NCBI GenBank assembly: GCA_010119095.1
Contig: SAAG01000001.1
Location: 20,823 to 84,822, forward strand
Source: Candidatus Altimarinota bacterium
GTDB lineage: Bacteria; Patescibacteriota; Gracilibacteria; BD1-5; UBA6164
Direction of reading: 5' to 3'
Length of the DNA stretch: 64,000 bases
Under the pieces are notes generated by a model. That model searched no databases, was not told the DNA's origin, and was given only the letters and a program-made list of their open reading frames with translations. The position numbers and the translations under genes were made by a program. Of this stretch, positions 58,513-64,000 are shown piece by piece. Position 1 is the stretch's first letter. Each line of letters begins with the position of its first letter.

Positions 58513-59490
58513 ATGAAACAATTTAAAATTACTGAAAATGATGCAAATCAGAGACTTGATAAATTTTTAAAAAAGCTGTTTCCTATGGCTACTAGGAGCT
58601 TGTTGTATAAGTTTAATAGAACTAACAAGATAAAGGTTAATGGAAAAAGAGAAGATAATGAATATAAGTTGCAAATCTGAGATGAGGTAAAGATATTTTT
58701 GGTGGATAATGATTTTGATAAGTTATCAAAAGTTGCTCTTAAAACCCCGGGGTTTTGAACCCCCGGGGTTGGACTTGATAGAAAAGATATAGTTTTTGAG
58801 GATAATTTCTTACTTGTTGTGAATAAACCTGCTGGAATCAATGTGCATCCAGGGGACCATAAGACAAAAGAAACAAATCTAATTAGCCAGGTACAAGATT
58901 ATCTTGGTGATAAACTTAATAGTCTCACATTTAAACCAAGTCTTGCTCATAGAATAGATAGAGATACTTCTGGAATTGTGATTATCGCAAAGAAAAAAGA
59001 TATGCTTACTAGACTAGTTGAAGATTTTAAAAATCATAAAAACATTAGAAAATATTACTTGGCAGTAGTTTCTGGACATCTTGATAAAAAAGAATGAATT
59101 ATAGATAAAAAACTTGAGAGAATAGAAAATGCTCAAAATGAGAATAAAGTTTTGGTTTCTGAAAATGGGTTAAAAGCAGTAAGTTATTATAAAGTTATAG
59201 ATGAATTTAAATATAAAAATGAAGACTTATCTCTAGTTGAGGTAGAAATCAAAACTGGTAGAATGCATCAGATTAGAGTGCATATGACAAGCATCTGACA
59301 CCCCATTGTATGAGATAAAACTTATGGAAACAAATCTCTTAATCACTATCTACAAAAAGAGCTTTGAGTCTGAAGACAGCTTTTACATGCTTCAAAAATA
59401 GAATTTACTCATTATTGAACTTGAAAAAAGATGACTTTAGAAGCTAGGTTAAAAGATGATATGAAAGCATTTTTGGAGAAAATTAAGTAA
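58513..59490 (+). CDS. RluA-family pseudouridine synthase with palindromic insertion
   Basis: A 325-residue protein. S4-like region NQRLDKFLKKLFP, then KPAGINVHPG, catalytic AHRIDRDTSGIVIIAKKKD with Asp, and TGRMHQIRVHMTSIGHPIVGD. Between the S4 domain and the catalytic domain lies KTPGFGTPGVGL, encoded by the GC-rich palindrome at 58741-58770, which has no counterpart in the paralogue at 44017-44946. Presumably active, with the insertion in the linker. Confidence 0.9.
58741..58770. repeat. GC-rich palindromic element, copy 1 (in frame in rluA-like gene)
   Basis: AAAACCCCGGGGTTTT (58741-58756, perfect palindrome) is followed by GAACCCCCGGGGTT. Strongly GC-rich against an AT-rich gene. It is read in frame as TPGFGTPG. 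A second copy of the same design lies in clpB. Confidence 0.85.
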
Positions 59491-59513
59491 ATTATTGTTT
59501 AATAGATTAATTT

Positions 59514-59813
59514 ATGAAAAAAACAATATATAGCACATTATTACTATTGTCAGTGATGGTTAAATCTGTCTTTGCAAGTTCTTATGAATTAAATTGAGAT
59601 ATGATTAAATCAGATGCAAATAAATCTATTCATAATACATCTATAGTTTTGTATGTCCTATTGTGATTATTGATTGTATTTGGTTTATATCTTATATTTA
59701 GTAATAGTAACCCTAGAAGATGAAAGATTATGGTAATTGTTTCTTTGGTACTTATCTTATTAATTTGGTTTATATCGTGAATGTTAATTACCTTTAACTC
59801 AGCTTCTATCTAA
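59514..59813 (+). CDS. Small secreted/membrane protein, VirB2/TrbC-pilin-like
   Basis: A 99-residue protein with a signal-like N-terminus (residues 3-21), a short extracellular part and two helices (residues 45-64 and 73-92) joined by a basic loop (NPRRGK). The layout resembles TrbC/VirB2-type pilin-like proteins that CPR genomes often carry next to type IV pilus genes. The next gene has the same plan. Family call is by topology. Confidence 0.6.
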
Positions 59814-59824
59814 ATAAAAATAAC

Positions 59825-59851
59825 TTGCTTTTTTCCTCTACTGAATATAAT
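59825..59851 (+). promoter_or_regulatory. Possible promoter of the second pilin-like gene
   Basis: TTGCTT (59825-59830) and TATAAT (59846-59851) with 15 bp between, 28 bp before the ATG. The -10 box is perfect, the spacing short. Confidence 0.4.
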
Positions 59852-59879
59852 TTAATTTGTTATCAATTAACAAAAAAAT

Positions 59880-60233
59880 ATGAAAAAAATAATATATAGT
59901 TTACTTGGAGTTGTCTTTCTTGGTTTAAATTATGTTAATGCAATGAATCTAGATAATAAAAAAACTGATTCATGATTAATATGAAGTTCTGATTCTGCAG
60001 ATACAGCTATTCAATGATTAATATGAAAAGCAATTTGATTTTTATATTTAGTTGCTGTTGTGTATGCATTATGGGGATGATTCCAAATCCTAACTGCGGC
60101 TTGAAAAGAAGAACAAGTAAAAAAATGAAGAACTATTATTGTACAAGCATTAATTTGACTAGTAGTTATCTGGCTTGCTAATTCAATTGTTTGATGGGTA
60201 GTAAATTCTATTTTATCTAGTTGATGAAATTAA
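59880..60233 (+). CDS. Small membrane protein, VirB2/TrbC-pilin-like
   Basis: A 117-residue protein: signal-like N-terminus, then AIGFLYLVAVVYALWGGFQIL as helix 1, AAGKEEQVKKGRTII as a basic loop, and ALIGLVVIWLANSIVGWVV as helix 2. The loop followed by helix 2 is the typical CPR pilin-like pattern (G.IL..G.ee...G...). Many glycines are TGA. Followed by a strong terminator. Confidence 0.75.
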
Positions 60234-60244
60234 GATTTTATAAA

Positions 60245-60276
60245 TAAAAAAACTGAAGTTAAACTTCAGTTTTTTT
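60245..60276 (+). terminator. Intrinsic terminator after the pilin-like gene
   Basis: AAAAAACTGAAGTT and AACTTCAGTTTTTTT form an 8-10 bp stem with flanking A and T tracts; it may also serve the convergent peptide deformylase gene. Confidence 0.85.
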
Positions 60277-60282
60277 ATTTTT

Positions 60283-60753
60283 TTATTTCACCAATTTATC
60301 AACAAAAAGTACTCCATCAAGATGATCTATCTCGTGCTGAACAATACGAGCAGAAAGTCATGTAAGATATAGTAAAACTTGTTTTTTATTGTCATCTATA
60401 TAGGCTATTTTTATATTTTTAGGTCTAAGTACATCTCATTTTTTTCATGGAACAGATAGACATCATTCTTTTTCTATGCAGGTTTCTTCTGAACTATCTA
60501 TTATAATAGGATTCATCATAATAACTGTAGGAAATTTCTCATCTTCCCGATCTTTTAATAAACTAGCAACTATCAATCTTTTGTTATATCAAACTTGAGG
60601 TGCAGCAAGTCATACTCATCAATTATCAGGATCTTTTATGTATTTTTTCATTTCTTTTCACAACTTGATATATTTATTAAACTCATCAGGTTTAATCTCA
60701 TCACTTACTTTTCTAAGAATTTCATTTTCTGTTCAAGTTTGGATTTTTAACAT
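60283..60753 (-). CDS. def: Peptide deformylase
   Basis: A 156-residue protein with all three motifs: GVGLAAPQVG, EGCLSVPG (metal Cys) and QHEIDHLDG (metal His pair and catalytic Glu). The motif glycines are encoded partly by TGA. It removes the N-formyl group from new proteins. Ends in the shared terminator region and lies 46 bp after clpB. Confidence 0.95.
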
Positions 60754-60799
60754 AAATCATTATTTTATATTTATTGTTTCTTTATTATATCTCAAATTA

Positions 60800-63406
60800 T
60801 TACTTTTTCAAAATTTTTAATTTATCGTTTTCAATAGTAAGTTTTACCTTGTCTCAGTCTTTTATTTCTTCTTTTAGTAAGTAATTTGATAATTCATTTA
60901 AAACTATATTTGTAATTGCTCTTTTCATAGGTCTTGCTCAAAATTCTTTATCAAATCATACAAGTATAAGATAATCTTTTAACTTTTTATCAAAACTAAC
61001 TTCTATGTTTTTTTCACTTAATATTTTTGATACATTTACTAACAATAAATCTACTATTTTTTCAAGCATCTCTTTACTAAGAGAATTATAAACGATTATA
61101 TCATCAATCCTATTTATAAATTCTGGTCTAAAATAATTTTTTAATTCCCCCATTACAGCTTTATTAATCTCATCATAAGTTTTATTTTTTTCAAGCATTT
61201 CTTGGATTTTTTGACTACCAATATTACTTGTTAAAATAATAATTGTATTTTTGAAATCAACTGTTTTTCATTTACTATCAGTTAATCTACCATCATCAAG
61301 TATTTGTAATAGAGTATTAAAAACATCAGGGTGAGCTTTTTCTATCTCGTCAAAAAGTATAACGGAAAATGGTTTTCTCCTAACAGCCTCTGTTAATTGT
61401 CATCATTCTTCATATCATACATACCCTGGAGGTGCTCAAATTAGCCTTTGAACAGAGAATTTTTCCATATATTCACTCATATCAATCCTGATAAAAGCAT
61501 CTCTAGAATTAAATAAGTTTAAAGCTAAAGCTTTTGCAGTTTCAGTTTTACCTACTCAAGTTGGTCCTAAAAATAAGAAACTTCAAATAGGTTTTCAAGC
61601 TTCAGATAATCAAGTTCTTGATCTTCTAATCGCATTAGCTATGGAAGTAATTGCTTTGTCTTGTCAAATAACAGATAATTTTAATATCTCTTCTAAAACT
61701 AGTAATTTTTCTTTTTCAGTTTCAACAAGTTTTGTAACTGGAATGCCTGTCCACTTTGAAACTATTTCTGCAATATCTTCTACTTCTACTTTATCTCTTA
61801 GATAAGATTTTCAAGTATCTTTAATCTCTAGTAACTTATTGTCAATTTCTAATATTTGCTTTTCAAGAGCTGGAATTTCTCCATAATTAATCTTTGCAAC
61901 TTCTGCAAAATTTGCCTCTCTTTCATAATCTTTTGATTTTTGTCTTAAAGCATCTATTTTTTCTCTTATTTCTTTTGAAGAATTTATCAAATCTTTTTCT
62001 TTTCTCCAAGTTGATTCTAAACGAGTATATTCTTCTTTTTTTGAAGCTATTTCTTGTTTAAGCTTTTCTAATCTTTCCAACCCCGGGGTTCCTTTAACCC
62101 CGGGGTTAATTTCCGCCTTTTTAGCTTCCAATTCTATTTCTAAACTCCTTATCTTTTTATCCAATATATCTAAGTCAACAGGTTTTGATATAGTTTTTAA
62201 TTTTACTGAAGACAATGCTTCATCAATAAGATCAATTGCTTTATCTGGAAGTTTTCTATCAGGTATATATTTTACACTTAATTCAACTGCTCAAACAATT
62301 GCAGAATCAGATATCTTTATCCCATGATGAGTTTCGTATTTATCTTTGATTCATCTCAAAATTGCTAAAGTATCTTCCTCACTTGGCTCATCAACAAGTA
62401 CAGATGCAAATCTCCTTTCTAGTGCTGCATCTTTTTCTATATATTTTCTGTATTCATTTATAGTAGTTGCTCAAATCATATGTAAACTACCTCTTGCAAG
62501 AGCAGGTTTTAACAGATTTCAAGCATCTGCTTGTCATTCTTGTGCTCATGCTCATACTATAGTGTGAAGTTCATCTATAAAAAGTATGATATTGCCATTT
62601 GATTTTTCTACTTCTTTAATTACTGCTTTCAATCTCTCTTCAAACTCTCATCTATACTTAGCTCATGCTAAAAGAGAACCCATATCTAGTGATATAATCT
62701 TTTTTTGAATAAGATTTTCAGGAACTTCTTTTTCTACTATTTTTCTAGCAATTCACTCAATAATTGCAGTTTTACCAACTCAAGGATCTCAAATCAAAAC
62801 TGGATTATTTTTTGTTCTTCTTGAAAGGATTTGGAGAGTTCTTCTTATCTCTTCTTCTCTTCAGATTACTGGATCAATCTTTCATTTACGAGCTAATTCT
62901 ACTAAATCTATTCAGTATTTTTTTAGTGCATTTAGTTTATTTTCTCAATCATTTGAAGTTATCTTTTCCCCATTTCTAAATTTCTCTATTACTTTTTGTA
63001 CTTCATCATATGTTATATTAAATTGACTCAAAATAGATTTTATCTTATCACTTCCATTTTTTATAATTGAAAGCAATAGATGTTCTTCTGTTGCAAATTC
63101 ATCCTTGTTTTTTTCTGCTATATTTTGAGCTTCATTAAGTATATTGTTTAATTCATTACTAAGAGCTAAATTGTAATTTCAAGTAATTTTTGGAAGATTA
63201 TCAAGTTCTTTTTTTACACTTGATTTTAAAACTAGTAAATCCACTCAAAAATCAAGTAACATCTCTTTTACTATACTATCTTCACTATGAAGCATAGAAT
63301 AAAGAAGATGTAATCAAGTTATCTCTGAGTTTTTATTCCTATTTGCTAGGTCTTGGCTTTCTCCGATCCTAGTACTAGCATTGATTGTAAATTTTTCTAT
63401 ATTCAT
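60800..63406 (-). CDS. clpB: ATP-dependent chaperone ClpB
   Basis: An 868-residue disaggregase. Clp N domain (residues 1-145), then NBD1 (Walker A GDPGVGKTAI-like at about 208), a coiled-coil M domain (about 410-530), NBD2 with [14 protein letters not shown] and [20 protein letters not shown]. The M domain contains NPGVKGTPG at about residues 433-441, made by the palindromic element at 62079-62108 and absent from ordinary ClpB. The promoter carries a CIRCE operator. C-terminal D2-small domain is complete. Confidence 0.95.
62079..62108. repeat. GC-rich palindromic element, copy 2 (in frame in clpB)
   Basis: AACCCCGGGGTT (62079-62090), a 4-base spacer and TAACCCCGGGGTTA (62095-62108). Coding strand gives NPGVKGTPG. 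Same core as copy 1 in the rluA-like gene. Confidence 0.85.
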
Positions 63407-63451
63407 TTTTATTTGTATTAAGAGATAAAATATTATTATCAATTAAAATAC

Positions 63452-63478
63452 TTAGCACTCTTATATTATATGTGCTAA
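63452..63478 (-). promoter_or_regulatory. CIRCE operator of clpB (HrcA site)
   Basis: TTAGCACTC, nine bases, ATGTGCTAA. The consensus is TTAGCACTC-N9-GAGTGCTAA; only two positions differ. The palindrome extends further as AATACTTAGCAC / GTGCTAAGTATT. HrcA would bind here and repress clpB except under heat stress. Confidence 0.93.
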
Positions 63479-63493
63479 GTATTAAAAAGTCAA
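63465..63493 (-). promoter_or_regulatory. clpB promoter (sigma-70 type)
   Basis: On the minus strand TTGACT (63493-63488) and TATAAT (63470-63465) are exactly 17 bp apart, with the -10 box inside the CIRCE spacer, so HrcA binding would block RNA polymerase. Confidence 0.88.
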
Positions 63494-63504
63494 AAGTTTT
63501 TATT

Positions 63505-63532
63505 AAAAAAGACTAGATTTTTATCTAGTCTT
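63505..63532 (-). terminator. Intrinsic terminator after ridA
   Basis: GACTAGAT/ATCTAGTC stem with a 4-base loop; on the minus strand it is followed by a T run. It separates ridA from the clpB promoter. Confidence 0.8.
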
Positions 63533-63542
63533 AATATTTAAT

Positions 63543-63899
63543 TTAAAAAGCTGCAATTACCTCAATCTCTATCTTAGCTCAAACTGGAAGTTTTGAAACC
63601 TCAACAGTACTTCTTGCTGGTTTTGTAATAAAATATTCTCAGTAAATTTCATTTACTTTCGTAAAATTATTCATATCGTCTAAAAATATTATTGTTTTAA
63701 TTACATTTGTTAAATCAAGTCAATTTTCACTTAAAACCCCTTTGATATTATTGATTACCTGCTTTGTTTCCTCATCTATTGATCATTCAACTAGTTTTCA
63801 ACTTTCTGGATTAATTCATATTTGTCAGCTACAAAAAAGCAAGTTTCATGATTTTATATAAGGCGAATATGGTCAAACTGCTTTTGGATAATTTCACAT
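63543..63899 (-). CDS. ridA: RidA family enamine/imine deaminase
   Basis: A 118-residue protein of the YjgF/RidA family: PKAVGPYSPYIKSGNLLFCSGQIG, then GVLSENGLDLTNVIKTIIFL and ARSTVEVSKLPVGAKIEIEVIAA with the conserved Arg and Glu. It hydrolyses reactive enamines from amino acid metabolism. Several glycines of the signature are TGA. Confidence 0.93.
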
Positions 63900-63961
63900 A
63901 GATAATTAATAATTAATAATTAATAATGAACAATTTTTGTATCCAATGATAATAATCTTTT

Positions 63962-64000
63962 TTATACTAATAAGCTAAAATACAATTCATCATCAGTAAC
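63962..64000 (-). CDS. End of an upstream gene (12 codons)
   Basis: The frame GTT...GTA TAA reads VTDDELYFSLLV and stops at 63962; the rest lies outside the window. The tandem TTAATAA repeats at 63902-63926 separate it from ridA. Product unknown. Confidence 0.3.
   Translation of the reverse strand, partial: VTDDELYFSLLV

Noticed and set aside
63902..63926. Tandem TTAATAA repeat as an attachment site
   Set aside because: Simple AT-rich repeat without integrase or tRNA nearby.

Overview
This window comes from a bacterium that reads UGA as glycine (genetic code 25), the hallmark of the CPR/Patescibacteria lineages Absconditabacteria (SR1) and Gracilibacteria. Read with the standard code almost every gene breaks into pieces. 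Read with TGA as Gly, long intact proteins appear and TGA falls on glycines that are invariant in many families: the NifH P-loop and Cys-loop, the peptide deformylase GLAAPQ motif region, the PilB Walker A, the carbamoyltransferase NDGEYK motif, and the Ser-His-Gly repeat. The sequence is very AT-rich. All calls below use TAA and TAG as the only stops.

Layout. (1) 1-16.1 kb is a surface-glycan locus, mostly on the minus strand. It holds a carbamoyltransferase with a DUF5989 partner, two tandem SGNH-type proteins, two sugar nucleotidyltransferases, a GtrA-kinase fusion, GT2 and GT39-like glycosyltransferases, a GDPD-like protein, a class II aldolase, a UGM/amine-oxidase-like flavoprotein and asparagine synthase. 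A few plus-strand genes lie at 4.3-7.0 kb. (2) 16.1-43.9 kb is one long, tightly packed minus-strand array and the unusual part of the window. It begins at its 5' end with a His-Xaa-Ser system: HxsD (43.9 kb), a second short HxsD-like protein, the radical SAM maturase HxsB, and a precursor with 30 Ser-His-Gly/Ala tripeptides (40.8-41.6 kb). It continues with twelve more radical SAM genes, two DUF483-like proteins, a second carbamoyltransferase, a HemN-like protein and a Rossmann-fold reductase-like protein. It ends with a complete nitrogenase-like set (a NifH-like iron protein with both cluster cysteines and two component-1-like subunits), a TPR protein, and an RsmI/tetrapyrrole-methylase domain fused to an unknown N-terminal region. 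(3) 44-64 kb is ordinary CPR genome: RluA-type pseudouridine synthases, an LCP protein, PBP1A, a PilB/GspE ATPase, sortase, GpsA, dUTPase, dCTP deaminase, an EamA transporter, ComM, two VirB2/TrbC-like small membrane proteins, peptide deformylase, ClpB with a CIRCE operator, and RidA.

How the parts may work together (inference): HxsB with HxsD-type partner proteins would modify the Ser-His-Gly repeat peptide. The other radical SAM genes, several with extra C-terminal cysteines, and the nitrogenase-like reductase sit co-directionally behind it. That suggests one multi-enzyme, anaerobic, metal-dependent system for peptide or cofactor modification. No described system known to me combines Hxs genes with a nitrogenase-like enzyme.

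Signs of decay are common in the array and glycan locus: in-frame TAA codons, homopolymer frameshifts, a 25-bp tandem duplication, an internally deleted glycosyltransferase copy and several gene ends. Some could be sequencing errors in homopolymers; the deletions and duplication are harder to explain that way. A GC-rich palindromic element is inserted in frame in two unrelated genes (an RluA-type gene and clpB).
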